Part shown: piece by piece, positions 22,501 through 34,391 of the stretch
Layout: each line of letters starts with the position of its first letter
Position numbering within the stretch: position 1 is the stretch's first letter
Source: Sthenelais limicola
Taxonomy: Eukaryota > Annelida > Polychaeta > Phyllodocida > Sigalionidae
Direction of reading: 5' to 3'
Assembly: GCA_942159475.1 (NCBI GenBank)
Contig: OW804097.1
Location: 8,895,685 to 8,959,684 of the forward strand
Length of the DNA: 64,000 nucleotides
The notes under the pieces: generated by a model
What the model was told of the DNA's origin: nothing
The model's input: the letters and a program-made list of their open reading frames with translations, nothing else
The model's database searches: none
Program-made: the position numbers and the translations under genes

Positions 22501-25500
22501 ATCATTGTTGGCACAGGTTAACTTGTTATTTATGTTATGCAACTCTTGACAACATATATATTTTGAATTTAAGGTAAGAAAGTATGATCTCCCTCCACAG
22601 GTGTCCAAACCTTTCAAGAGCTTGTCCTCCTCCCCACCCACGTACTGATAGGTATGGAAGCCTGACTTTTTATTGAGACATCATATGTAAAGGTTCTTCT
22701 TTTAGATCATCCTGCATCCACTGTCCGTCTTGCTGTGAGGTATTTTCAAACAAAGCATACGTCCTGATACAGTGTGGACACTATATCTGCCGGCCATGTG
22801 TCAAGGGTGCCCAATACTCAGTGGAAGACAACAAGACAGAGGGTATAACATGCCCAGTACCAGAGTGTGGTAAGGTTACCAAGACTCTCCCAAACAGTGG
22901 ACAAATTGGGTTAGAAGAAGACGATGTTTTCATGGGCATTGTTAGAGATCTCAACAGGGATGGTTCTGAAGATAAACTTTGCCAGCTTTGTTCCTCTGCC
23001 CTTAGCTTATCATTCAGAAGGCATTACTGTACTGGGTGTAAGGAGTTAGTGTGTGATGCTTGCATCAATGATCATGTAGATGATGACCATGTGGAGCATT
23101 ATCAGATCATTCACAAGCATGCTGCAGATGTGTGCTGCCGCCATGGGAGGAAGACAGAAACTGTCTGTTTGGAATGTAACATCTGCAGATGTCAGTCAAA
23201 AGAAGGGGAACCATGTCTGCATCAGGATTTAAGTCAAGGCGCTGAAAAAAACCCCACAAGCTTGCACTACATGGTTAATCGGGATAAAGAAATTAGTGCC
23301 AAGGCAGAAGAGTTTGAAAAGCTTGATGAACTACTGGGAAACCGCAAGGCTGAAATGGTGGAGTACGTAGAGCATCACCGTGATGAAGTGAAAAGGGGAA
23401 TAGATGAATGGTCTGATGACACTCTCTCATACATTTCAAGGATGTCACGCCAAGTAAGTACATTGTGCTCTGCTGGTTAAATTCCCCACTCTTTGGTAGG
23501 ATTCGAACATGAGAAATGTAGAGAAATTGTGCACTGACCATTTAATTCATGCCTTCTTACTGATGGTATTTGAAACATCTCTTTATACCATGATACCACA
23601 TAGGCCATACTTTTCCTTGCTATAGATTCCATCAGCTATATATTTCATAGGTTGTGGGGAAATATTTAATCATCTGAAGAAGGCCAAGTTGGCCAAAAGC
23701 TAGTGAAAATGATAATAAAAATAAAACAACACCTTTTATTGATATCTTGAAATACCAACTAAATTATATATTTCTGCCCTGCCAATATATATAGCGACTT
23801 CCCCACTCTCTAATGTATAATTTTGCAGGCATAAACATTCACAATCGTTTTACTGTATTTAGGCCTAAATACTTTTGCAGGTGAGGTTGAAGCACAAGCA
23901 GTCCCTTCAATGGAAGGCGTTGTCTTCGGATCTCATTGATATTCAAAAAGAACAGCCTTGGGTAGACCTTCCCTTGGACAGTATGGATTTGACCTTACCT
24001 TTTGAGGTGAACACATTTGTGTCAAAAGTCAGAGATGGTGAACCTCCATCAAAAATACTCTGTGGGGTTCCATATCTGCCTGCTCTTGCACCAAGAAAAG
24101 GTAAACAATATGTTTTATACTTATAACATTATTACATACTAGCAAATACCCGTGCTAAGCACAGGATTTGCTAGTGGAACAGTGGGGCCCACATCCTCAT
24201 CTTTCCTTGTTCCCTCTCTCACCATCTTTCTCTTTCAAGTTGTCTCTATAACTTAGTATCTGTATTAACATTCAAACCAAAAATGGAACCCTGTTTAGAT
24301 TCTTTTTTTGGTCACTGTTGTTGTGTTGCCTGTCCCTGTCCCTGTCCCACTCCTGCTGCAGACCCATCCAATATGCAAATCACCTCGTTGTGGTGTAGGG
24401 GCACTGATAGGGGATTGTTTTCAGGCACCGATAGGGACCCGGGATGGGGATGTTCAATTTCAACCCATTTCCAACCCATTTGTAACCCTGATGTCTTCCA
24501 AAAGTGTTAACGAAACATAGTGGAATGGCTCCACACCATTTTTAGCAATGTGCACCAGAAATATATCCGAGATCTGGCCTGCAGTTTTGGAGAAGATAGG
24601 GGTTTTACAACTTTAAACGCTATTCTGTTAATATTTAGATGTTTGAATGAAAGTATTATAAAGAAAGTTTTAAACTATATTTCATTGTGAAAATAGGGAC
24701 TGACCAAACCGATTGAATTCAACGCTCACAATGCTCTCAAATTGATATGAACCATTTGTGAAGTGTTTAAATACTATGATAGTGTGGTGCTTAGATATAA
24801 GTGGGTTACCACGCTTCAAGCATTTTCTGAATAAGGTCTTTTGCTGAATAATCATTCTCTGAGTACTCAGTGAGTAATGTTTCCTAATTCTCCATTTAAG
24901 ACTTAGCTAGAATATGTTAATCGGTTTCAGCTGAATCAGCCTCCATTTGGCTACTCAGTCATCAGTACATAACCTCAAAGAGGATTGCTTAGACCACTTA
25001 ACATCAGTAGGAAATAAACCTTCTGTACTAAGGAATCTGACCCTAGATTATTTGTTTGTGCTATACTCAGTTCCCTAACAGTGAGAAAAAGTGTATGGTT
25101 AAGTCCTTTCTCTTGATTATATGTGATTGTATTATATGTAATTGTGAATAAAAGTTTTATATATATATATAAGTACAGGAACATCAAGGATACTGCTGCG
25201 TATACTACCTTCAAACTTTTGCTACAGCTACATTAGACATTTTGATAATATCCATAATAACATATATTTTCAGCCAAGTACATGGCAGAGTGGCAGATTC
25301 CATGGTCTTACCACACTCCATCGATAGCGTGGACACCTAATGGTCAACTACTGGTTACTACACCTGAAGGCCTCCACCAACTTAACTACAATATGGCATC
25401 ATCATCCTTTACATCAACTCTTGTGTACAACAAAACTTTAGAGGACCTATTTCTGATCAGTACAGCTGAGGATGGATCCTGGGTGATGAGTACAGGTAAA

Positions 25501-26070
25501 TTGGTGATTTATGATGTTAACAAGGGAGGGATCAGGGTCTGGTCTCCTCCTGGTGTAAAGGCTTACAGTGCAGCTATAGATAACTCAGGTATCTATGTCA
25601 GGGATCAAGACTCTTCAACAGTGTACTGGTTCAGCAGAACCCTGAGGGAACAAAGGCAGTATCAGATAGATCCCCAATGGAATTGCAATGACAGTGAGAT
25701 TTATTTAAGCCAAACAGGTGACATCTTGCTGAATACATGGTGTAAACATGTCATTGTTATGGATCCCAAAACAGGAGTAAGCAGATCGTTTGAGAGGAAA
25801 GGTACCAAGCGTAAACCTGACTTATTAGTTGATCTTTGTACTGTGGTTGGGGGTGATTACATCCTTGTGTCTGAGTTACGCAACCATTGTGTGAGTGTAT
25901 TCACATATCAGGGTGACTACCTGCATGATATTCAGATAGAAGGTGGGGCAGGATGGCCATCCAATGTGAGCGTACTGGAGAGGCAGGGAGATCCCACTCT
26001 CATGGCTCTTGTCTGCAGAAATGCAAATGATGAGTATCAGTGGAGTGTGAAATTGTACTCATTGTCATGA
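19553..26070 (+). CDS. copy A: SAP-CARD / RING-B-box-NHL-like TRIM gene, split by lost splice donor
   Basis: Eight exons by comparison with copy B: 19553-19689, 19998-20100, 20478-20500, 21529-21727, 21896-22068, 22706-23453, 23881-24100 and 25274-26070. The ATG follows an in-frame stop (19529). Exon 1 encodes a SAP motif (MTMKELTEQLKKRGADVLGQ), exons 4-5 a CARD-like six-helix domain, exon 6 a C3HC4 RING (CPSC, CGHYICRPC, CPVPEC) with two B-boxes, exons 6-7 a coiled coil, exon 8 an NHL-like propeller. Intron 1 uses a GC donor (AAG|GCAAGT). After exon 5 the expected donor GTGAGT reads TTGAGT, and translation meets TGA at 22070-22072, predicting a 212-residue SAP-CARD protein. Exons 6-8 remain fully open (588 codons) with good splice sites, so the loss is recent, or the 3' half is expressed separately. 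Likely an E3 ligase of immune or death signalling (inference). Confidence 0.75.
21896..22072 (+). CDS. copy A CARD second-half exon with in-frame stop
   Basis: Acceptor TTTTGCAG precedes 21896. The exon encodes helices matching copy B, including DLVGHLMRGKLHQVHGFFWV, and ends QLMLN then TGA. In copy B the same point reads CTAAA|GTGAGT with a proper donor; here it is CTAAATTGAGTG, a single G-to-T change. Skipping the exon would shift the frame (phase 0 in, phase 2 out), so no simple splice bypass exists. The product would be a CARD without the ligase and propeller, comparable in kind to CARD-only regulators, or the gene is a young pseudogene. Confidence 0.75.
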   Translation, partial: AFDSQELQVHDLVGHLMRGKLHQVHGFFWVLVNTKQQHLVEMLGFPTRKYIDVQLMLN

Positions 26071-27615
26071 GGTACTCTTGAAATTCTTGAAGAATACCAG
26101 CAGCTTGCTCTTTACTGGATAATCTATTAGTATAACACTGTGATGTCTTGTTAAATTCATATATGAAATGCAAATGAGGTCTCTGTGTGGCCTCAATTAG
26201 CTTGAAATGCCTTCAAGTGTGAGAAAAATCAATACAAGGCCTAAAAAATGATTTTGGATGAAGGACCTGGAAAACAGTAATTCAAAACTGTTAATGGCCT
26301 TGAAATTTTCCGAAATCTGAACATACCACTTGTTTAATACATGCAACATCAGCATATGTACTACAATATAACCAGCTGGAAACCACTGAAATGGGGCTGA
26401 ATAATAACTGAAATTGGACTAAATGTTGTGTGTTGTCTGTGTTGTGCGGCCGAAGCATGGACCCTGTGTAATTACACCTTCTTCATATAAGGTATGTTTT
26501 CAGTTACAGACATAATTAGAGTTTTGGAATACATTGCGTGCAAATGTCAAAAATTGTCTAAATGCTTACAAGGTTGAGATTCAGCAACACTGCTGAACTA
26601 AGTTACCAACCAAACTGACAAAATGAAAATAAAAACATTAATTGAACTTTTTGTCATACCCATGTCATCTTCCAAAAAACATTAATCAATTTCAAGTATT
26701 TGCAATTTGCGACCACTAAGTGAGTCAAACGCACTAGTGTGATGTCACTACTCTGACTAAAGACTGAGCAGCTCAATTTTATTGGTTAATGAGTAAGACT
26801 GTGTTACTAAGTTACAGCCTAGGTTAGTTACATTTATAAATGTAACTATTTTTATGGCAACAATGTTAGATCGTTGTAGCTCTTGACTGTAATAATATTG
26901 CCATTTAACTTTTTTTGAAGACAGATTAATGATAAAACTATTTTGAGAGCATTTCTTTGAGAGAATTACTTGTTCCGTGGTTGTGATTAGGAAATAAATG
27001 TACTTAACATGTAGTTGACATTTAAAGATTAGCAGCTGTCTACCATTTACATCTACACATAGTTTTAATATTTAAAGTTGAGTGTAAAGATGTGGTATAT
27101 TTCTGTTCTGTAACTATGCCAACACTTCTAGATGCTGTGAACTTCATGAAATCCATGACTCAGTTCACAAGCTGCTGCTATTGATGAGGTGTAACGGACA
27201 CGTCGGTTTAGGTAGTAGCCACTTAGAAGTATTTTCTTTTATAACTGCATTATATTCCTTTGTCAGGTGCTCAGTCATTTTATAGCTTTACCTTGCTGTT
27301 TTGAAATGTGTTTACAGTGTAACTTTATGCAGATATTGTGTTCTCTTTCGAATTAAAAATGATTGATTGGGAGACATTTTTCATCTATTTAAAACATGTG
27401 TTACATGATGTCTTCAATTGGCCATATTTCAAAAAGGATTGTCTCATCATTACAAGATGGGAAAAAGTGATCATAATATTTTGTCTCTTGCATAGCAAAT
27501 AATTGTTAAGAATAAATGTTATTTCATGTTATGACTTTCATTAAATTCCATTGATTTCACAACTTTGTTGCAGAAATTCTCTACCATGTTTGAATAAAGT
27601 CAATACAGTTCATAA
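26071..27615 (+). other. 3' UTR of copy A
   Basis: Blocks of this region are shared with the downstream region of copy B, for example around TTCTAGATGCTGTGAAC and the last 50 bases before the polyA signal. That shared stretch and the lack of coding frames mark it as 3' UTR about 1.5 kb long. Several AATAAA-like sequences occur; the conserved one is at 27593. Confidence 0.6.
27593..27598 (+). terminator. polyadenylation signal AATAAA, copy A
   Basis: AATAAA after TCTACCATGTTTG; the same neighbourhood precedes AATAAA at 56871 in copy B, so this is the likely cleavage signal of the gene. Confidence 0.65.
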
Positions 27616-29389
27616 GCCATTTCTTGTTTGGTCATGTGTATTCCATATGCGGCGTGTCGGACTCAGAAACATGGTTGGTCCCGCATTTGTTGTATTCCAC
27701 TATATTAAAGGAATTTCTAAGTCGGAGAAACGTTGTGTTGGAGGTTCGTTTAAAGAGTGCTCTAGCGATGGAAACATGTACATGTATACCCATAGGGTGC
27801 CTCCCACCTGAGGGGTGGGTCAGTATGTATGACGTAATAAATATCACAATGTTATGTCATAAGTAACCACACAATAATTTCTACACTAAATCCAAGTAAT
27901 GTATAATCACAATAATTTCTACACTAAATCCAAGTAAGGTATAATGTCACAATTAATTAATAGAAGATGAGTATGATAATGATAATACATTCAATAATTC
28001 TGATTATTCAAAATGCAAGGAAAACCAATATTTCTATACCCGACTCCCGTACCTTTCCGGTAATACTTAAAGATCCCCCCTTCTGCTAGTCAATCTGACA
28101 TGGACAGCTTCTTTGTGTATTGGGATAAAGGATTAAGTCCTAGGCTTATGGCCTGCCAGATGGTCTGGTTATTTACTTATTTATGTCCCTCCCCTTTGAT
28201 TCGCTGCACTGAGATTGGCGAATGAGAATTATTGCATTTGATGTAAAACTTTGTCCAATAAAATTGTTATGAAAAATAAAATATAGATTACTTCCCCTTC
28301 TATCCTTCTACCCTTGGTCTACATTTAATTACTCAGGTAATTGGAGGGGCAGGTAATTACAAAGGTAGGTTGTATTGTTAGTTGGCATTTTCCCATGGCG
28401 CTGTAGCCTTCCCTTAATTAGATTAATTCGACTGGTTTAGGGACATTCGAACCAGTCAAGACATTCTAATATGTCTCGACTGGTTAGAATGTCTCTAGGA
28501 AACTCCGGTTGGGTTGCCATTTTAGGTAACTTAAACTAGGAAAAACATTGATAATTTTACAAAATAAGCCAACGTTTACATGAGGAATGAAATGTTAACT
28601 TATAGATAAAGATAACACTTAATTTCTTAATGCACAAATACTTACTGATTTAGCTACCCTCTACTGTTAATATTATACCATCAAAGATAATTTTATTTTT
28701 TTTCCAAATTATACCTGACCCTTCCTTCTTTTGTCACAGCACTAAGAAATTAAAGTTCTCAGGACTATTTTGATATTCACTATTTACACCCAAAGGCCTA
28801 AATTTATCTTTATTATACATGCATTAACTGAGACCCCCACAGCCGTTCGATCATTACTTGAGAAGCGTACTTACCAACATAACTTCACTTCATTGTCATG
28901 CTGACGTAAGATTGGTGACAGACACAGGTTTGCCGGTGCCAGTGTGACCTCCCCATGCAATCATTTCACATATTTCTAATAATGGTAAGGCCTATTATGT
29001 ATATTTTACAGGCAACATAAGGCAAGCATATTATATTAATAAACTTATAGGACTCGATCGGCAGCGTAGAATATAGCACTCACCCTGCAGGTTTGTGCTA
29101 TATTTGTACGCCTATGATCTCATTCTTTATTTTCGTGTTATGCTTCAACTCGTCCAATAAGTGCTAATTAATAAAATGTATATGACAAGAAAATCATAAA
29201 GGGCACATCCCAAAAGCAACAATGCAGTATCATTCTGACCTCACTATTCTACACTTGCGTCCGCCATGTGAGTATATTCGGTGTTATGTAGATTTAAAAA
29301 TTCTGGTTGGTAATGTTGAACTTTATTTTAAACATTATTTGTATCTTAAATTTGCATGATTTGAGTGGTGAATACAAATTGTAGGCCTA
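27616..29389. other. intergenic, no gene seen
   Basis: No supportable coding segment. It contains a 38-bp x 2 tandem repeat (27870-27945, unit beginning CACAATAATTTCTACAC) and the hairpin at 28439-28496. Confidence 0.5.
28439..28496. repeat. 58-nt hairpin with 26-nt arms
   Basis: AGGGACATTCGAACCAGTCA at 28439 continues to 28464 and pairs with 28471-28496; 23 of 26 positions match around a 6-nt loop (TCTAAT). The size and near-perfect stem resemble small hairpin precursors or a mini fold-back. Confidence 0.75.
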
Positions 29390-31205
29390 CTCAAGCTGGC
29401 AATTTCTTAAATCAGAAGGATGTTTCTTTGTATAAAATATTATGTCTATTAGATCGATTTCATGAAGCATCAGGATTAAAACTAAATCCCGAAAAATCAA
29501 ATGGCTTCAATATTGGTAATTGTCTCTTAACAAATAGGGAGGTGATGAAAATAAATTGGGTAAATAAAATGAAGATTCTAGGTATAGTTCTGCTGTACCC
29601 AAGGAAAGAAACTATGCTCACAAATGTCAACTGCAATGATTTATTTTGTAAAACGGAACAGGTTATAAGTAGTTGGAAGAAAAGAAACCTCACCATTAAA
29701 GGTAGGGTCTTGGTTTGTAATGTTTTTCTTTTGCCCATATTCCAATATGTAATGGCATGTGTATCAATCCCTGAAATCACTAAAAAGAAAATTGATAAAA
29801 TAATGATGAATTTTGTTTGCAAAGGCTCTCACAGGAAAATATGTGCCGATTTTCTTTCACAAAGATGTGAAAATGGGGGTCTTGGGCTAAGACTTATTCA
29901 TGAAATAGTGGAAACAAATAGGTTAAAATGGATTCAGAGATTGATACACGAGTCAACAACCATGAACTTTAGAGCTATGAATATGTATACTTTTTTTGCA
30001 AGAAGGCTGGAAGACATTATATTAGCCAGATATATGCCAAAAAAATGTTAAATGGTTTTATGAAGAGGTATTTCAAGTCTGGAATAAATATTACTACCGC
30101 ATGACACCAACTACACCTGCCGAAATTGCAAAGGAGAGAATTTGGGGCAATAGGTTGATCAAGCATAAGGGTCAGATGCTCCATTACGAAAGATGGGAAA
30201 GAAAAGGCATAACAATACCCTTAACTTGGTTGGCTGCCCTTAGAAATAAGCCTGAAGCTCCTGATCTTGGTGAGATTATCAATATAGGTAAGGTGAAAAT
30301 CGACATATTGAAAGACAGCAGTAAAAAAATATACTTTGCTCTAATATCCAAGAGAAAACCGAAATTCGAGAAGCTAAACAAATGGCAAGATCTTTTGGGT
30401 CTCTCGGATCAAGAATTTGAACAGGTATCCTGGAAAGAGATTTTTAGTTTACCCTACAAAATTACTAAAGAGACAAGACTGCAAACCTTGCAATATAGAG
30501 TGCTTCACCGTACCATCACATGTAACGAGCATTTAAAAAACATGGGAATAAGAACCAAATATGATTGTAGTTTCTGTGGTCAAAGAGACAATATATGTCA
30601 CTTTCTGGTAAAATGCGGAAATACTAACAAGCTGTGGGTGGAAGTTTTAAATATAATTGTCGAGGTAGGTTATATTAATGAGGACAACCGCAATGAACAG
30701 CTGGTACAAATGAAGAACAACAAAATTGATATGAGTGTCAAAGATTTAATTTTTGGTTTTAATCACTGTAATGCGAATACAAAAATTTTTTTGTTTTTTT
30801 TGTTGTTTTTTTTGTTACAAGGCGTTTGAGGCTGTTTTTATTTCCATTTTGTGATTGTTGTTGATGAAAACCTGCAACTGTGACTACTTCCAAAGTTGGT
30901 CACATTCTGGGATGAGATGCACATCCCATGTTCTGCATTTCTACTATATATCTTTTGCAAATCATTGCAATTAGTCTTATACAAAAATTGTTAATTGGAT
31001 AGTGTTGCAAACAAAAGCATTCATACAAAGGCAGAAGCTATTTTATGATGGAAGACTTGAGTTCAAAGCATTGTTGCTGGAGTTAAAAAGGAGGATTAAA
31101 TCTGAGATATACATCAATGCAATAGACAAAAAAATAAGCAGAGAGGAGAGGAAAAAGTGGTCGCAGATACTAGCGGACATTACCGACAGAGCAGAGAATA
31201 TTTAA
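29390..31205 (+). pseudogene. 5'-truncated L1/Tx1-like LINE, RT end and zinc knuckle
   Basis: Three plus-strand frames make up the 3' part of a non-LTR reverse transcriptase. 29390-30048 contains FHEASGLKLNPEKSN, a KILGI block and the thumb motif LTIKGRVLVCNVFLLP, then NGGLGLR. The frame shifts at the A-run 30039-30045. 30050-30780 continues with the C-terminal zf-RVT-like segment (LQYRVLHRTITCNEHL, CSFCGQ, CHFLVKC). After a stretch of T-rich, unreadable DNA (30780-31003), 31004-31202 holds the final helix (IQRQKLFYDGRLEFKALLLE). The catalytic YxDD motif and everything upstream are missing. The element is dead by 5' truncation, at least two frame changes and an internal disruption. Confidence 0.8.
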
Positions 31206-31510
31206 TGTGGCATAGTCAGGTTAGACGACAAACATAAATAAGCAAAGAGCGTCTGTATTACAGCAACGCCATCTTGTGTGAAAGAGCGGAAACACGCTTA
31301 CGCTCCAAATCTTAGTGTCGCCGACTAGCGGAAAAAGATTGAAATATTTTCTTCTTTCTTACAGCATGAGATTTTTAATGGCAATGCGCATTCGCTTGCT
31401 AATACACCTATATTACCATGTTCTAGCTTTGTAGAAGCCCAGAAGGCAGGAAAATGAATAAAAGCTTTAAAACCAAAAAAAAGAAAGTAGTTGGGGTGTA
31501 TTTTGGGTCG

Positions 31511-31892
31511 GGATTCAGGGTGGGAAATACCCCACTTTGAATCCCATTTCCCATTTTGTATAAGCCCCATTTCCCGAAACACGCCGGTTTTCAATTTGCA
31601 ATCCCGTTTTTCTATTTGCACTCCCTACCTGGAAAGATAAAATCTGGCTCTGAATCCGAATCCCGAATCCCGTAGGCCCTTGTAAATCCCGAATCCCGAC
31701 CTAAAATAGGCCCCAATCCTGGTTCCCGAAAAGGTATTCCCTACCCTGGGGATTCGGGATTTTAAAGGGCCTATGGCATTCGGGAAAGGGATTCAGAGTC
31801 AGATTTAACTTTTCCAGGTAGATAGGTAGGGATTCCAAATAGAAAAACAAATTGCAAATTGAAAACCTGCGGGATTCGGGAAATGAGGCTTA
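31511..31892. repeat. fold-back repeat, left arm and part of right arm
   Basis: A long imperfect inverted repeat rich in GAATCCCGAATCCC. The left arm is 31511-31690; the right arm runs 31749-31892 and resumes at 34223-34290 after the nested element. Matching blocks include TTTTCAATTTGCAATC with its complement and AGGCCCTT with AAGGGCCT. Confidence 0.75.
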
Positions 31893-34219
31893 GGGGCCAT
31901 CCACAAATGACGTCATGCCCTAGGGGGGGAGGGGGGGTTGAGTTTCTATGACAAGGCATGACAATGGGGGGAGGGGGGGTCAACTCATGTATGACATCAT
32001 GTTTTTATATTTTTTCAATCAAAAGACTACCGTGATGGGGAAAGTTGTGCTCTAAGAAAAATTCATTTGTAATACATCTTAGAATAGAAGATTACTGGAC
32101 GCATGCTTCTATGGCCTTGATATCTAGAAATATATCCAGATCATTTTGTTTTTCTTGAATATCAAACTTCAACAATGGCACCATGTGAAAACAACCCTAA
32201 TGGATATTGTGTTTTTGTTTTTTTTCTATAATAATTGAAATAATGTATTGGCCTTAAACTTAACTTTAGAAATAAATGAATAAAGACATGTGTAATGTAA
32301 CTTGAGTGGTAGCCTTAGACTGCATTTATTAAAGTGGCAAAGGTCACTGGGAATAAAAATTGGGATTTGTATAAAATATAACAAGAATTTAGTTCAAGCT
32401 ATATCAGGTGTTCTCAAACTCATTTCAAATTGTTTCTACTTATCCTGGGTTGCTTTTTATCATGATTAGTCAATGCGAGATGACTACAGTGAAGGCATGA
32501 CATGGTTTCATTTTGAAATAGCAGTAACTAGGTAATAATGACGCACTGACACAAGACATCACAAAAATGTATGCAAACCTCCGCAGCAGGAAACTTGCAT
32601 GTATCAGTTTGTTTTATATGTTTAAACCTATATCCACTTCTTTAAAATAATTTCAATATGCTGATTTTTGGTAAGAAATGCACTCCATAGACTTTGGGCA
32701 GATTGAATACACATTATATATACATCCAGTGAGAGAGAGTAGTTAAGGTATATAGCTTTGTTTATATCATGATGTTCGCTCTGATAATGCGTCAATGACG
32801 GCCGTTATGGAATGTGTACTTGCGTAACGGCCATGCTGTACCCGGGTCATTTTGGTCTGGCAGACCAATATAATTTTCAACAGGAAGATTTGGAAAATAC
32901 CAAAGAAATAAGTGTTTATATGATCAAATCCGGAAAGCCATGGGTAAAGGAGGTTCTATTGTACTGAATTTCTGTAATTTTGACCACTCTCATAAATGTG
33001 TTTTAATAAATAAATAAAGTCTATAATATATATCATTAAGAGAAGTGGTCATTGAACTGACCCCTGTGAGACTACACTGACTTTATCTTGTTTAAAGCCT
33101 TGGATGCGCTATATTCCATTATTACATACATATGTGATTACAGAGGGCCTGATTCAGGGGTGCCATTAGAAATCTCGTATCGCATATGTATGTGATTCGA
33201 AATATGGCGAGACCTATGAGAATAAACTAACTAAATAACTTCAAAATCCAGAGAATATACGATTATTTAAAGAATTATTCAGTCATAAATGGTCAAAATT
33301 AAATGAATCGGTGGAAAGAAACGCCTAGAATAGTGATAAATCTGTGTAGTAATATCAAGTATTTCCGGGTAAATTAACTTCCGCTGTGCTCGAACATCGC
33401 CGTCATGGCCAAAGATCGATGGAAATGAAGCTAAAATGCTATTAAAATTGTGTTAATCTTGTTGATCTAGTATGAAATAAATACTGAATAGCCCTCTGTC
33501 GATGTCAAATCGATTTCGACGTCGAGTTAAAGCGCACCCCAAAGGGGTGTCGTCTGCTTTGACCCTCCATCTCAATCGATTTGACATCGACATTGGGCTA
33601 TTCGGTATAACTACTACATCCTAAAATATAGCCTCCATAACTTTACACAATATGTAAGTCAGATTTAATGGGTTTTTTAAATTATACTACTGCCAAACCC
33701 TTGGGGCGCCCTGTAACAGCCTAAGAATCAATGGATCGATGAACCATCTGGCCAAATTTTGTCCAGCCCCAGTGATTAATAGGCCACTCACATATTCAGT
33801 GAGTGTGTGATTAACCCCTATCTCTGTGCACATGTGCTCATTAGACCCACATACATCGGTGGGTAGAAAACTAATCTTAACATAGTGGTCGATAATGTAC
33901 TAAAAGAATTTGTGAAGTAGCCTATTCAAGTTCAGGGGCTTAGTTTTTTTAATATGGAGATTTCAATGTTGTGGATCATAGTTCTAATAATGGGGTCTGC
34001 ATATTTTATTGAAATGCTTTAACTAATTGATTATAAGCTTTTTTAAAAGGGGGAGTTGTGTTTGTATGGAGGGGAAGAGGGGGGGGGGTGCTGCAAACAT
34101 GACGTCATTTTTTATCATTTTTAAGGGGGGGTCTGGAACAGTGTGACAAAACATGACCTGGGGGGGAGGGGGGGTAAAAAATGGCCAAAAAAAGCATGAC
34201 GTCATTTGTGGATGGCCCC
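31893..34219. mobile_element. PIF/Harbinger-like DNA element, 2.3 kb
   Basis: Ends are inverted repeats: GGGGCCATCCACAAATGACG at 31893, continuing to about 26 bp, and its complement ending at 34219. The flanks carry TTA at 31890-31892 and 34220-34222, a TWA duplication typical of the PIF/Harbinger group. G-rich runs and TGACGTCA palindromes lie just inside both ends. No transposase frame is visible, so it is non-autonomous or decayed. It interrupts the right arm of a fold-back repeat, and joining the flanks restores similarity to the left arm, which confirms both boundaries. Confidence 0.8.
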
Positions 34220-34222
34220 TTA

Positions 34223-34290
34223 GGCCTATACAAAACGGGAAACAGGATTTATAGGGGGGCGTGGGGAATTCCATTCCCTGAAATGAGATT
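34223..34290. repeat. fold-back repeat, remainder of right arm
   Basis: GGCCTATACAAAACGGGAAA and following bases match the complement of 31511-31570 (GGGATTCAGGGTGGG through TTTTGTATAAGCCCC). It was separated from the rest of the arm by the Harbinger-like insertion. Confidence 0.65.
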
Positions 34291-34336
34291 ATCGATTTGA
34301 TGAACAGAAGGGATTAATTATCTCTTCAAGAGACAA

Positions 34337-34391
34337 AGGGGCGGGGGGCGGGGGGGGGGCGGGGGGGGGGGGCGGGGGGGGGGGGGGGGGG
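34337..34391 (+). repeat. G-run tract
   Basis: About 55 bases of almost pure G with five C interruptions, followed by a short GA repeat. It can form G-quadruplexes and is a probable assembly-length uncertainty. Confidence 0.9.

Noticed and set aside
23670..23730. CTGAAGAAGGCC-type tail, like Penelope or other retroelement ends; similar at 48330-48400
   Set aside because: Suggestive words only, with no coding part or duplication to confirm.
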